DNA of 64,000 bases from Pseudoalteromonas prydzensis (GTDB lineage: Bacteria; Pseudomonadota; Gammaproteobacteria; Enterobacterales; Alteromonadaceae): contig NZ_DRGM01000167.1 of the NCBI RefSeq assembly GCF_011050055.1, forward strand, positions 62,001-126,000, given 5' to 3'. The position numbers were made by a program, and so were the translations under genes. Of this stretch, positions 35,418 through 45,841 are shown piece after piece (the first letter of the stretch is position 1; the number at the start of each line of letters is the position of its first letter). Below the pieces are notes generated by a model. That model searched no databases, had not been told where the DNA came from, and worked only from the letters and a program-made list of their open reading frames with translations.

Positions 35418-36719
35418 TTAAGCTAACTGTTTACTCTCACGATCGAGACGTTCAAGCTTTTTTGAAAGCTCGGTGAGCATTTCTCTGGTTACTAACACTA
35501 TGCCCTTTTTAGATACTCTAAAGCCATTTTCTTCATCTGCTTTACGGTCAAAGCCAATTTCAACACCGGCTGGCACTTCACAACCGCGGTCAATAATAGC
35601 ACGGCGAATACGGCAATTACGTTGAATAATCGCACCCGGTAATATCACTGACTCTTCAATGACGCAGTATGAGCGAATATGTACATTGGAGAACAATAAC
35701 GATTTTCTCACCACTGAGCCCGAAATAATACACCCCCCCGATACCGTTGAGTCAACGGCCATACCGCGTCTGTCGTCATTGTCAAAAATAAACTTCGCGG
35801 GTGGCAGTTGCTCCTGATAAGTCCAAATTGGCCATGTTGGGTCATATAAATCTAACTGTGGCTCTGGCATTACCAGTTCCATGTTTGCTTCCCAAAATGA
35901 ATCAAGGGTGCCTACATCACGCCAATAAGGTTGTCCTTCATGGCCGGGATCGCGAAATGGGAAAGCAAATACATTATGCTCTTCAATAATTGCCGGAATT
36001 ATATCATGGCCAAAATCACGGCCTGAGCCTTCATTTTCAGCGTCTTTTTTCAACTGCTCAAATAAAAACTCGGTATTAAACACATAATTACCCATTGATG
36101 CTAAGCATGTTCCCGGTTTGCCTGGGATAGAACTGGGCATTTTGGGTTTCTCATCAAAACGTTTCACCCGTTTGGCTTCGTCTACAGTCATAACGCCAAA
36201 TGTATCAGCGGCTTCTTCGCACGGCACTTCGATACAACATACCGTCATATCGGCGCCAGTTTCTACATGTTTGGCTAATAAGCCACCGTAATCCATACGA
36301 TAGACGTGATCGCCTGATAAAATCATCACATATTTTGGCAGTTCATGGCGGATGATATCCATGTTTTGAAAAACGGCATCGGCAGTCCCGCAATACCAAT
36401 CGTCGCCGTAGCGTTGTGATGCTGGTAAAATTTCAACAGACTCGCCCAACTCTTTTTTAAAGTGGCCCCAGGCGCGATTAACATGGCGAATTAACGAGTG
36501 AGACTTATATTGAGTGGCGATCCCGACACGACGAATACCTGAATTAATACAATTTGATAGCGGGAAATCGATAATACGATGTTTGCCACCAAAATAAACC
36601 GCCGGTTTTGCCCGCCAATTGGTTAATTCATGTAAACGCGATCCTCGTCCCCCTGCTAAAATGAGTGCATAGGTTTCTCGTGTCAGACTACTTATGTAGC
36701 GATTTGCATAACTTGGCAT
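35418..36719 (-). CDS. glgC: glucose-1-phosphate adenylyltransferase (ADP-glucose pyrophosphorylase)
   Basis: This 433-residue enzyme makes ADP-glucose from glucose 1-phosphate and ATP, the committed step of glycogen synthesis. It has the nucleotidyltransferase core [16 protein letters not shown], the [10 protein letters not shown] strand, [12 protein letters not shown] and the sugar-binding [14 protein letters not shown]. The C-terminal left-handed beta helix (about 300-410, [15 protein letters not shown]) serves tetramer formation and allostery. It lies 14 bases after glgP. Confidence 0.95.
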   Translation of the reverse strand: MPSYANRYISSLTRETYALILAGGRGSRLHELTNWRAKPAVYFGGKHRIIDFPLSNCINSGIRRVGIATQYKSHSLIRHVNRAWGHFKKELGESVEILPASQRYGDDWYCGTADAVFQNMDIIRHELPKYVMILSGDHVYRMDYGGLLAKHVETGADMTVCCIEVPCEEAADTFGVMTVDEAKRVKRFDEKPKMPSSIPGKPGTCLASMGNYVFNTEFLFEQLKKDAENEGSGRDFGHDIIPAIIEEHNVFAFPFRDPGHEGQPYWRDVGTLDSFWEANMELVMPEPQLDLYDPTWPIWTYQEQLPPAKFIFDNDDRRGMAVDSTVSGGCIISGSVVRKSLLFSNVHIRSYCVIEESVILPGAIIQRNCRIRRAIIDRGCEVPAGVEIGFDRKADEENGFRVSKKGIVLVTREMLTELSKKLERLDRESKQLA

Positions 36720-36733
36720 AATTTATCTCCGTA

Positions 36734-39256
36734 TTAATCTGTGCTATTAGTGGCTGTGTCGGCCATTTTAGATGTTGTTAATGCTTGTAAATGCCAAATA
36801 TCATCACTGTATTGGCCAATCGTTCTATCACTTGAAAAAACGCCACTGGCTGCGGTATTTAAAATACTCATTTGCGTCCAGTGTTGTTGATCTTGGTAGG
36901 CGTGTTCAACAGCCCGTTGTGCTTGTACAAAACTGTCAAAATCATGGGCAACTAACCAAGGGTCGTGAGGACTTTTGATTGCGCCAATAATGTCGTCAAA
37001 TAAACCGGGTTCAAATAAGTTAAAGTGACCGCTTTCCAGTAACTGCATCACATTGAGTAAGTCAGGCGTGGTATGAATAATATGCAATGGGTTGTAGCTT
37101 TGTTTTATGCCCTCCACTTGCTCAGCTTGTGCGCCGAATAAAAAGAAATTATCAGCGCCAACGGCATCGCGAATTTCTATATTGGCACCATCTAAAGTGC
37201 CAATCGTCAGCGCGCCATTCATCATAAACTTCATGTTACCGGTGCCCGAAGCTTCTTTACCCGCGGTTGAAATTTGCTCTGATAAGTCCGTTGCAGGACA
37301 AATCGTTTCCATTGCTGTGACATTATAATTGGGTAAAAACGCGACTCTTAAGAACGGCCGTGCCAACGGATCTTTATTGATCACATCTGCCACGTTATTA
37401 ATAAGCTTAATAATGCGTTTTGCCATGTAATAGCCAGGTGCCGCTTTGCCACCTAATAGCACACAGCGCGGTACCAAATTGTCGGTGTCACCGTGGCGAA
37501 TACGATCATATAAATGAATAACATGCAGCACATTTAACAATTGGCGTTTGTATTCGTGAATGCGTTTTACTTGTACATCGAATAACATGCTGGTATCAAA
37601 TTCGACGCCGCAACGCGCTTTCACTAAGTCCACTAAACGCTGTTTATTTTCAAGCTTAACCTGTTGCCATTGCTTGTGAAATTTAACATCATCGTAATAA
37701 CGACGTAATTGACTAATTTGTGCAAAATCACCAACCCAATCTTGACCTATTTTTTCCCCAATCAACTGAGTAAGTTTTGGATTACAGTGTGCTATCCAAC
37801 GGCGCGGCGTAACGCCATTGGTTTTATTGTTGAATTTTTCAGGCCACAGCTCATAGAAGGTTTTAAATAAACCCTCTTTAAGTAATTCAGTGTGCAGTGC
37901 AGCAACGCCGTTTACCGAAAAACTGCCGACAATGGCTAAATACGCCATTCTTACTTGTGGATCTTGGCCTTCTTCGATTAGCGATAAGGCTTGTTGCTTT
38001 GCAACATCACCTGGCCATGCCAAGGCAACTTGCGCCAGAAAACGCGCGTTGATCTCATAAATGATTTCTAAAATACGCGGTAGTAACCGTGCAAATAACG
38101 ACACTGACCATTTTTCTAAGGCTTCAGGGAGTAATGTGTGATTAGTGTACGCCATGGTAGTTGTGGTGATCTGCCATGCTGCATCCCAATCTAAGTCATA
38201 ATCATCAATCAGTAAGCGCATTAATTCAGCAACCGCGATGCTAGGATGAGTATCGTTGAGTTGAAAAACATGAAATTCAGCAAACTCGCTAAAGTCTTCA
38301 CCATGTCGGGAGACCCACACAGCAACAATATCTTGCAAACTTGCTGATGATAAAAAGTATTGCTGTCTGAGGCGTAATTCTTTGCCATTTTCACTGCTAT
38401 CATTTGGATAAAGCACCATGGTAATTTGTTCAGCAAGGTTTTTATGTGCCACAGCCTCTGAGTAGCTACCGGCATTAAATTCACCTAAATCAAACTCATC
38501 CGTGGCTTCTGATTTCCAAAGCCGTAGCGTATTCACAATGTCATTTTTATAGCCTGGAATTGGCACATCATAAGGTACAGCCAATACATCTTCAGTGTCT
38601 AACCATTGACGATGAACGCGGCCGTGCTTATCGGTATAGCTTTCAACATGGCCAAAAAACTTAACTCGCTTGGCTTGCTCTGGCGCACTAAGCTCCCATG
38701 GGTGTCCTTCACGTAACCAATTATCAGGTTGCTCTATTTGATGACCATTTTCAATTGATTGATTAAACATGCCGTATTCATAACGAATACCATAACCCGT
38801 AACGGGTAATGCTAAGCTTGCACAACTGTCTAAAAAGCAAGCTGCTAAGCGCCCTAAACCACCGTTACCAAGCCCAGCATCGTGCTCTGCATCTGCAACA
38901 TCTTCTATTTGAGCACAATAAGTATTGAGCGCTTGCTTAACTTGCTCATCTAAATCTAAATTTAAAATAGCATTACCCAGTGCGCGGCCCATTAAAAACT
39001 CCAGTGATATATACGCTGCTTTGCGGCGCTTTTCACTGTGTATTTGCTGCTTTGTTGCACGACATCGGGCGACTAATCGATCACGAATAGTCAGCGCTAA
39101 GGCGTTATATAAATACAGTTGCGATTTTCCGACTTTATCGCGGCCAAGGGTATAATAGAAATGGCGAGATAAATCATCTTCAAGCGTACTTTCATCGATT
39201 AAAGGGGCATCTTGCCAGCTTTTTGCAACACATATTTGTTCACCGTTATTAGCCAT
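36734..39256 (-). CDS. glgP: glycogen phosphorylase
   Basis: An 840-residue GT35 phosphorylase, normal length for the family. It releases glucose 1-phosphate from chain ends with pyridoxal phosphate. AEHDAGLGNGGLGRLAACFLDSCASL, NDTHPSIAVAELMR and the PLP-lysine segment EASGTGNMKFMMNGALTIGT are visible. The RKAAYISLEFLMGRALGN segment is also typical. It sits between glgX (8-base overlap with its start) and glgC, so breakdown and synthesis enzymes are made together. Confidence 0.95.
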   Translation of the reverse strand: MANNGEQICVAKSWQDAPLIDESTLEDDLSRHFYYTLGRDKVGKSQLYLYNALALTIRDRLVARCRATKQQIHSEKRRKAAYISLEFLMGRALGNAILNLDLDEQVKQALNTYCAQIEDVADAEHDAGLGNGGLGRLAACFLDSCASLALPVTGYGIRYEYGMFNQSIENGHQIEQPDNWLREGHPWELSAPEQAKRVKFFGHVESYTDKHGRVHRQWLDTEDVLAVPYDVPIPGYKNDIVNTLRLWKSEATDEFDLGEFNAGSYSEAVAHKNLAEQITMVLYPNDSSENGKELRLRQQYFLSSASLQDIVAVWVSRHGEDFSEFAEFHVFQLNDTHPSIAVAELMRLLIDDYDLDWDAAWQITTTTMAYTNHTLLPEALEKWSVSLFARLLPRILEIIYEINARFLAQVALAWPGDVAKQQALSLIEEGQDPQVRMAYLAIVGSFSVNGVAALHTELLKEGLFKTFYELWPEKFNNKTNGVTPRRWIAHCNPKLTQLIGEKIGQDWVGDFAQISQLRRYYDDVKFHKQWQQVKLENKQRLVDLVKARCGVEFDTSMLFDVQVKRIHEYKRQLLNVLHVIHLYDRIRHGDTDNLVPRCVLLGGKAAPGYYMAKRIIKLINNVADVINKDPLARPFLRVAFLPNYNVTAMETICPATDLSEQISTAGKEASGTGNMKFMMNGALTIGTLDGANIEIRDAVGADNFFLFGAQAEQVEGIKQSYNPLHIIHTTPDLLNVMQLLESGHFNLFEPGLFDDIIGAIKSPHDPWLVAHDFDSFVQAQRAVEHAYQDQQHWTQMSILNTAASGVFSSDRTIGQYSDDIWHLQALTTSKMADTATNSTD

Positions 39257-41306
39257 GTCCTTGATCCTCTAAATTGCCTGTAAAAACCCAACTGCTTTGT
39301 GCAGCAACCTCAAACTGTTCTTGATTCTTAAACTCTGCTTGCGCAACACTGCTGAGCGCTAAACGCCACCCTGGCGAGCTATCAAGCGCCGGTAATTGGC
39401 ATTTAACCGCCACATTACTGGCGTTTAAAATAATCAGTAAAGCGGTATTTAACTGCGTGTCTGTTAAGCTATACATCAAAAATTGTTTCGAACCATCATG
39501 CCAATCACTTTCTTGCATCGCTTTACTTTGCTCGGTATACCAATCAACGGCAAAACGTTTATCGCTATCATGTAAAAATACACTGTGTTTAAATACACAA
39601 TGCTGCTTTCTTATGCTTAATACATCGTCAATAAAACGGGTTAGGCTGTGGCTGCGTTGTGAGTCTTTCCATGCCAGCCAACCAGTGCGGTTATTTTGGC
39701 AATAAGCGTTATTATTGCCTCCTTGCGAATGCCCCATTTCGCTGCCAGAAGACAGCATGGGCACCCCTTTCGAAAGCAATAAGGTTAGTAACAAGTTTTT
39801 TTGCTGTTGCAAACGCAAGGCGGTAATTTTTGCATCATCGGTAAAGCCTTCAAAGCCGCAGTTAAATGAATAATTAGCGCTATGACCATCACGGTTGTGT
39901 TCGCCATTTGCTTCATTATGCTTTTGTTCGTAGCTGACCAAGTCGGTTAATGTGAAACCGTCATGGCTGGTAATAAAATTAATGCTATTTAGTGGCCCTC
40001 GGTGATTATGATCAAACAAATCAAATGAGCCATGTAAGCGTTTTGCAAGCTCAGCCAACATATTCTGTTGGCCTTGCCAAAAACGCCGAACAACATCGCG
40101 GTATTTGTCATTCCATTCGCGCCACGGCGCTGGGAAAGCACCAAGCTGATAGCCACCTGGGCCGATATCCCACGGCTCTGCGATGAGCTTTACTTGGCTT
40201 AAGATGGGATCTTGATTAATGGCTTGTAAAAAACTATGAGTTTGGCTAAAACCATGTGCAGTGCGTCCTAAAATAGTGGCAAGGTCGAACCTAAAACCAT
40301 CCACGCCCATTATTTCAACCCAATAACGCAGGCTATCAAGGACCATTTTCAAACTAAATGGATCGTCAATATTTAAGGTATTACCGCAGCCGGTATCGTT
40401 AATATACACCGCAGGATCATCTTTCACAGTACGGTAGTAACCAGAATTATTTAAACCACGCCAAGACAGAATTGCACCATCACTGCCAGCCTCAGCGGTA
40501 TGGTTGTAAACCACATCCAAAATAACTTCGATACCCGCTTCATGTAATTTAGTGACCATTTGTTGAAATTCAGCTATTTCATCCGTCACTAAGTAATCTT
40601 TATGTGGGGTGAAAAAGTTTAACGTATTGTAACCCCAGTAGTTTTGCAGGCCTTTAGCGGTTAAAAACTGTTCACTAATAAAACTATGCACTGGTAACAG
40701 CTCTAACGTAGTGATACCAAGTGAGTGTAAATGCTCGATAAAACACGGGTGACTCAAGCCTAAGTATGTACCTTGTAATTGGGCGGGAATACCCGGATGA
40801 CGTGCTGTTGCGCCTTTTACGTGGCATTCGTAAATAACCGTTTTAGCCCAGCTATGAGCGGGTTTTTGACCTTGATAAGGCAGCAACTGAGCGACTCTAG
40901 ATTTAGGAATATCAATGGCGTTATTCACTGTACTTAAAGTGCCAATTGGCATTTGCCCATAGTGGCGCTCACTCCATGTAAATTCACCAAACAAGTCTTT
41001 TGCATAAGGGTCAATTAATAATTTTTGACTATTAAAAAACAGTCCTTTTTTCGGTTGGTATTCACCTTCAGCGCGATAGCCGTATAAAGTACCCACAGCA
41101 AGCGGCGCGATATGCAAACTCCATATGCCACCTTCATTATTCTTCATTGCCAATTTTAAAACTTCAGTGTGACCACTGCTATCAAATAAACACACATACA
41201 ACTGTTTAGCCAAGGGTGCATAGACAGCAAAATTAACGCCGTCTGCTAGTACGCTCGCACCAAGTGGTGAGACATAGCCTTTATTTAATTCTATTGATAG
41301 ACCCAT
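39249..41306 (-). CDS. glgX: glycogen debranching enzyme GlgX
   Basis: A 685-residue GH13 isoamylase-type enzyme with an N-terminal CBM48 domain (about 10-110, LGASVLADGVNFAVYAPLAKQLYVCLFD) and the TIM barrel. Landmarks are VILDVVYNHTAE, the nucleophile Asp in GFRFDLATILGR, the acid Glu in LIAEPWDIGPGGYQLG, and FITSHDGFTL. It removes short alpha-1,6 branches trimmed by phosphorylase. The ATG at 41306 follows AAGGTG and overlaps glgB by 26 bases. Confidence 0.94.
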   Translation of the reverse strand: MGLSIELNKGYVSPLGASVLADGVNFAVYAPLAKQLYVCLFDSSGHTEVLKLAMKNNEGGIWSLHIAPLAVGTLYGYRAEGEYQPKKGLFFNSQKLLIDPYAKDLFGEFTWSERHYGQMPIGTLSTVNNAIDIPKSRVAQLLPYQGQKPAHSWAKTVIYECHVKGATARHPGIPAQLQGTYLGLSHPCFIEHLHSLGITTLELLPVHSFISEQFLTAKGLQNYWGYNTLNFFTPHKDYLVTDEIAEFQQMVTKLHEAGIEVILDVVYNHTAEAGSDGAILSWRGLNNSGYYRTVKDDPAVYINDTGCGNTLNIDDPFSLKMVLDSLRYWVEIMGVDGFRFDLATILGRTAHGFSQTHSFLQAINQDPILSQVKLIAEPWDIGPGGYQLGAFPAPWREWNDKYRDVVRRFWQGQQNMLAELAKRLHGSFDLFDHNHRGPLNSINFITSHDGFTLTDLVSYEQKHNEANGEHNRDGHSANYSFNCGFEGFTDDAKITALRLQQQKNLLLTLLLSKGVPMLSSGSEMGHSQGGNNNAYCQNNRTGWLAWKDSQRSHSLTRFIDDVLSIRKQHCVFKHSVFLHDSDKRFAVDWYTEQSKAMQESDWHDGSKQFLMYSLTDTQLNTALLIILNASNVAVKCQLPALDSSPGWRLALSSVAQAEFKNQEQFEVAAQSSWVFTGNLEDQGHG

Positions 41307-43521
41307 CAGGCACCTTTTTTAAGTAAACGGTCGCAAGCGCTGGTAATGAGATCTTGATACTGTGTTGCAGGCCATGACTTGCTATTGGTTGACTTGAGAT
41401 TGTTTTATTAGCTTGAGCAAATACACGCACGCCAGAGCCAAACAGTTGCTCATCATCAGTATTTAAAATTACTTCAAACTCACCAGCCGTTGGCACACCA
41501 ATGCAATAGTCATGATGAACAGTTGGCGTTAAATTGCTGATCACAACCACATAATTGCTGGCTTTTTTAGCAAAACGAATAAAACTAAAAATACTCTGTT
41601 GGGCATTGTGGTTATCTATCCAACTAAAACCAGCAGGATCGGTGTCCAACTGATGCAGCGCACCTTCAGAACGGTAAATGTTATTGAGCAAGGTAATCGT
41701 TCGCTGCACACCTTGATGAGAGATATGTTCAAGCAAATGCCAATCAATTGACTGGTCGTGATCCCATTCATTTCGTTGTGCTATTTCACTGCCCATAAAC
41801 AGCAGCTTTTTCCCCGGATGCGCCCACATAAATGCATAGTAAGCGCGTAAATTTGCAAATTTTTGCCAATCATCACCCGGCATTTTTTCAATTAGAGAAC
41901 CTTTACCATGCACTACTTCATCATGGCTTAATGGCAAAATATAGTTTTCACTGTAGGCATACACCATCGAAAACGTTAATTCGTGATGATGATGTTGGCG
42001 ATATAAAGGGTCACGTTGCATGTAATGTAAACTGTCATTCATCCAGCCCATGTTCCACTTATAACCAAACCCTAAACCATTATGATCGACTTGGCGTGTA
42101 ACCCCAGGCCACGCCGTAGATTCTTCAGCAACCATCATAATGCCAGGGTTATTGGCATAACTTCGTAAGTTAACTTGTTTTAAGCATTCAATTGCACCAA
42201 GGTTTTCACGGCCGCCATATTTATTAGGGATCCACTGTCCATCTTCACGGCTATAATCAAGGTATAACATGGATGCCACAGCATCGACACGTAAGCCGTC
42301 AATGGCAAACTCTTCTAGCCAATACATGGCATTTGCCACTAAAAAACTGCGTACTTCTGGGCGATCATAATTGTAAATGTAGGTGTTCCAATCAGGATGA
42401 AAACCTTGCCGCGCATCTGCATGCTCAAATAAATGTGTGCCATCAAAACGATGTAAGCCATGGGGATCGCTTGGAAAATGCCCAGGCACCCAATCGATCA
42501 ATAAACCAATGTTTGCTAAGTGACATTGCTCTACAAAATAGCGAAAATCTTCCAAACCACCAAAGCGACTGGTTGCTGCAAATAAGCCAACTGGCTGATA
42601 GCCCCAAGAACCATCAAATGGAAATTCGCTGATCGGCATAAGTTGAATGTGGGTAAAACCATGTTCGGTTACATAGCTAATTAGCCGCTGTGCTAACTCT
42701 TGATAGTTTAAGTAACGATCTCCTACTTCGCGTTGCCAAGAGCCTAAATGCACTTCATAAATACTGATCGGCGCATCTACCGCATTGCGTTTTGTTCGTT
42801 GCGCGCGCATTGTATCAGTCAATTCAATCGCCGCTGGACGAGTTTGTAATACGGAAGCAGTGCCCGGAGCTTGTTGCATTTTAAAGGCAAATGGATCTGC
42901 TTTTTCGAGCACTTCGCCACTAAGCGTCGTTATCGAAAACTTGTAACATTGCCCTTGTGCTAGCTCTGGAATAAATAGATCCCATACGCCTGAAGCAGGG
43001 TTAAAACGCATAAAATGCTGACTACGTTGCCAGTGGTTAAATTCACCGATCACCGAAACACTACTGGCATTGGGCGCCCAAACGCTAAAACGTACACCTT
43101 TAACAGCCGATAATTCAATAAAATGGGCGCCTAAATGACGATACGCATGCTCCAGCGTACCTTCGTTAAACAAGTACATCGCACTGTCATCTAGGCTGCT
43201 TTCAAACCGATAAACATCTTCACAAATAACCTGACAATCGCTGTAATCAACAACTAATTTGTAAGCCGAGATAGCATTGTTGTTCAGTTGTAAAATGAAT
43301 AAATCAGAGTCAGGGTAACGCGTACAGCACAGCGTTTGCTTTGCCAGTTTTATACTTAGATTTGTTGCGCCTGGCATATAACAACGGATTTCACTGTGTG
43401 TATCCGAAATTGCATGTAACCCTAAAAAGCTAAATGGGTCTTTAAAGCAGCCACGTTTTAACGCATCCACTTGTTGATCATAGTGCTGTAATTTTGCCGG
43501 TTTACGAACAAGACTGTTCAT
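41281..43521 (-). CDS. glgB: 1,4-alpha-glucan branching enzyme
   Basis: A 746-residue branching enzyme with two N-terminal beta-sandwich domains (N1 and CBM48, the latter with FSVWAPNASSVSVIGEFNHW), a GH13 barrel and a C-terminal beta domain. Catalytic segments are GLRVDAVASMLYLDY (Asp), MMVAEESTAWPG (Glu) and LPLSHDEVVHGKGSL (Asp). It makes alpha-1,6 branches in glycogen. Its ATG follows the malQ stop codon with no base between (TAAATG), so the two are translationally coupled. Confidence 0.96.
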   Translation of the reverse strand: MNSLVRKPAKLQHYDQQVDALKRGCFKDPFSFLGLHAISDTHSEIRCYMPGATNLSIKLAKQTLCCTRYPDSDLFILQLNNNAISAYKLVVDYSDCQVICEDVYRFESSLDDSAMYLFNEGTLEHAYRHLGAHFIELSAVKGVRFSVWAPNASSVSVIGEFNHWQRSQHFMRFNPASGVWDLFIPELAQGQCYKFSITTLSGEVLEKADPFAFKMQQAPGTASVLQTRPAAIELTDTMRAQRTKRNAVDAPISIYEVHLGSWQREVGDRYLNYQELAQRLISYVTEHGFTHIQLMPISEFPFDGSWGYQPVGLFAATSRFGGLEDFRYFVEQCHLANIGLLIDWVPGHFPSDPHGLHRFDGTHLFEHADARQGFHPDWNTYIYNYDRPEVRSFLVANAMYWLEEFAIDGLRVDAVASMLYLDYSREDGQWIPNKYGGRENLGAIECLKQVNLRSYANNPGIMMVAEESTAWPGVTRQVDHNGLGFGYKWNMGWMNDSLHYMQRDPLYRQHHHHELTFSMVYAYSENYILPLSHDEVVHGKGSLIEKMPGDDWQKFANLRAYYAFMWAHPGKKLLFMGSEIAQRNEWDHDQSIDWHLLEHISHQGVQRTITLLNNIYRSEGALHQLDTDPAGFSWIDNHNAQQSIFSFIRFAKKASNYVVVISNLTPTVHHDYCIGVPTAGEFEVILNTDDEQLFGSGVRVFAQANKTISSQPIASHGLQHSIKISLPALATVYLKKVPDGSINRIK

Positions 43522-45519
43522 TTAATTAGTCCTTATGGAATTAATAGCACTGAGGAATGCACTATGGCGCGTTAATATATGCTCACTTGAATGCGTTAAT
43601 ACCCGACGCCAATTCGGGTACTCTTGATCCGTGCCCGGAATATTTACTGGTAACGTTTGCTGATCTAAGTCATCTAACTGGATTGTAAATAACCGCGCAG
43701 GTGCACGCGCTAAGCCTAATATGACGGCTTGATAAACGTCTTCTGCAGCACTGTGTAGCGAAAATGAGTGCTCTGCACAACTTGAAAGAAAACGCAGTAA
43801 GCGCTGTTTTTCAATTTTTCGTTCTGCTTGCAGTTGCGTTAATTGCAGCTCGTCTAGCAACTTATATTCATGCTTTAAGGTAAGATCACGTCCTTGCCAC
43901 CAACCAAAGAAAGGCGGTACATCATGATTTGCAACCATCAATAATGATTGGCCAGGAAATGACTGCACGGTTAAAAACTCACCTTGAAAGTCTTTTTCAA
44001 AGTAAAATAAACTATTTGAAAAAATTGCTTTATCTGCAAGTGCAGTTTTCAGCTCTGGTGGAACCACGCCAAGATCTTCACCAATGACAATACATTGATT
44101 TAAATGTGACTCAATGGTGAGTATGGCCAACAAATACTCAAAAGGGTAATAAACATAGCAACCATCTTGTTGCTGCTGGTTATCAAAACACCACCATAAG
44201 CGACGAATTGCCATAACGTGATCAATACGTAAGCCACCAACGTTCTCCATATTGGCATGTATTAGCGCTTTGTAGTAACTAAAATTGTTATCACTGAGTT
44301 TAATTGGATTAAGTGCGGGTAATCCCCAATTTTGCCCTTGCTCAGCCCATGGATCGGGTGGCGCTCCGATATAGGCCGAATCGGTAAATAATGACTGTTG
44401 GTTCAAAAACTCACTGCCGTCACCGGCACATCCTACCGCCAAATCGTTGATCAAACCTATGCTCATGCCATGTTCTCGGGCACTGGTTTGACACTGTTTT
44501 AATTGCACATGTGCTTGCCACTGTAAATAGTTAGCAAATTCAGTGTCATTGACCTTTAAAGTGGACAGTGTTGCTTCATGCTGCTGACAAAAATCGCCAA
44601 AATGCTGTTTGCGTTGTTCGCTGCCATGGTTTTTAAAATGCTGATACAACAATTTAAATGCAGCGTACTTAAACTGATTTACTGCGCTGTAATCAATATA
44701 GTGTAAGTCGTGTGTACGCTGTTTAAACTCAGTTGCGACAGCGCTTTGTAAGTAGTGCTCAAGCGCAAGGTTATGTGTGCTGTCAGCGCATAAATCAATG
44801 GCTATATATAACGGATTTAATAACGCACGGCTATTGGGGCTGTAGGGGCTTGCTCGCTCTGGTTGCTGGCAAAATAATAAATGTAGCGGGTTTAATAAAA
44901 TATAGTCCAACTTATGCTGTGCTGCTTGCTGCACCAGCGCTAATAAATCAGCAAAATCTCCCACACCTAGCTCAGCTTTATTTTTCAAACTATAAAGTTG
45001 AATAGACAATCCGCTTTGCTTTTTATCCGCGACTTGATAGCAATGCTTTGGCGTTACCCACAGTTGCGTTTGCTGTGTGGTATCAGCCACTTGGACATTC
45101 GCATCAAGATAGCCAATTGGCAAGGTGGGCAAAGGAAAAACAAGCTCGAGATAAGTGATTTCATTAAATACATAATCACCACAGCAATGTAGCTCAGCTA
45201 ATGAGTGTGTGACACTAGGTAAATCAACAGCAGCAAAGGAAACAGTGCATTGCTGCGCTAACATACGTTTATCAACTCGCACTTTAACAGCTGGTTGCTC
45301 AGCACAAACTAAACTACAACTTGGCACCAGTTGTAGCCACTTATTCGCATCTAAGAGAATATTGAGGTGATCAATTTGTGCCGGATCAGTAACATCAACA
45401 CCGCAGCAACTCAGTGCAGCACTGCGGGTTGCGTTACTAAAAACAACATGTTCGCCGTTATATTTAGTGTATTCATAGCCAATACCGTGTAGATAAAACA
45501 GCTGTGAAAGTGACTCCAT
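43522..45519 (-). CDS. malQ: 4-alpha-glucanotransferase (amylomaltase)
   Basis: A 665-residue GH77 enzyme of the long MalQ type, with an N-terminal extension of about 140 residues as in E. coli. It moves maltodextrin units between chains and releases glucose. The catalytic motifs are GGLRIDHVMAIRRLWW (Asp), VIGEDLGVVPPELK (Glu) and VANHDVPPFFGWW (Asp). The frame is open to 45624, but the ATG at 45519 has AAGG upstream, begins 10 bases after the CBM48 gene stop, and matches family N-termini (ESLSQLFYLHGIGYEY). Here it belongs to the glycogen rather than a maltose operon. Confidence 0.93.
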   Translation of the reverse strand: MESLSQLFYLHGIGYEYTKYNGEHVVFSNATRSAALSCCGVDVTDPAQIDHLNILLDANKWLQLVPSCSLVCAEQPAVKVRVDKRMLAQQCTVSFAAVDLPSVTHSLAELHCCGDYVFNEITYLELVFPLPTLPIGYLDANVQVADTTQQTQLWVTPKHCYQVADKKQSGLSIQLYSLKNKAELGVGDFADLLALVQQAAQHKLDYILLNPLHLLFCQQPERASPYSPNSRALLNPLYIAIDLCADSTHNLALEHYLQSAVATEFKQRTHDLHYIDYSAVNQFKYAAFKLLYQHFKNHGSEQRKQHFGDFCQQHEATLSTLKVNDTEFANYLQWQAHVQLKQCQTSAREHGMSIGLINDLAVGCAGDGSEFLNQQSLFTDSAYIGAPPDPWAEQGQNWGLPALNPIKLSDNNFSYYKALIHANMENVGGLRIDHVMAIRRLWWCFDNQQQQDGCYVYYPFEYLLAILTIESHLNQCIVIGEDLGVVPPELKTALADKAIFSNSLFYFEKDFQGEFLTVQSFPGQSLLMVANHDVPPFFGWWQGRDLTLKHEYKLLDELQLTQLQAERKIEKQRLLRFLSSCAEHSFSLHSAAEDVYQAVILGLARAPARLFTIQLDDLDQQTLPVNIPGTDQEYPNWRRVLTHSSEHILTRHSAFLSAINSIRTN

Positions 45520-45529
45520 TAACCGCGCC

Positions 45530-45829
45530 TTAAATACGTTGTGTATTAACGATACTATTCTCTGTACCAAAGCTGTTTGCAATGTATCCGTCAGCGTGAT
45601 GATCGTTGTCCCAAATAGTACCATTGACTAAATACCGAAAATGAAACTGTTGATCATTGGGTAAACGCTGCTTTAGCTTAAAACACTGCTCCTTTTTATT
45701 AAACTTCATCGCCACAGGCTGCCAATCGGTAAATTCAGCAACCAACTGCACGTGATCTGCCTGAGGGTGCTGAAATTCAAAGGTAACTTCAGCTTCATTT
45801 TTGGTTTTAAAAAATCGTTTACTTAACAT
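45530..45829 (-). CDS. single-domain CBM48 glycogen-binding-like protein
   Basis: A 99-residue protein that is almost entirely one CBM48/early-set domain like that of AMPK-beta and branching enzymes: VTFEFQHPQADHVQLVAEFTDWQPVAM, FHFRYLVNGTIWDND and ANSFGTENSIV. No catalytic domain is attached. It is the first gene of the glg operon. It probably binds glycogen or recruits the other enzymes, but this is inference. The frame opens at 45841 with TTG; the ATG at 45829 with GGAG six bases before it is preferred. Confidence 0.85.
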   Translation of the reverse strand: MLSKRFFKTKNEAEVTFEFQHPQADHVQLVAEFTDWQPVAMKFNKKEQCFKLKQRLPNDQQFHFRYLVNGTIWDNDHHADGYIANSFGTENSIVNTQRI

Positions 45830-45841
45830 AGCGGGCTCCAA

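Noticed and set aside
43522-45624. Longer MalQ from 45624
   Set aside because: The extra 35 residues lie within the CBM48 gene in another frame and do not resemble MalQ N-termini.
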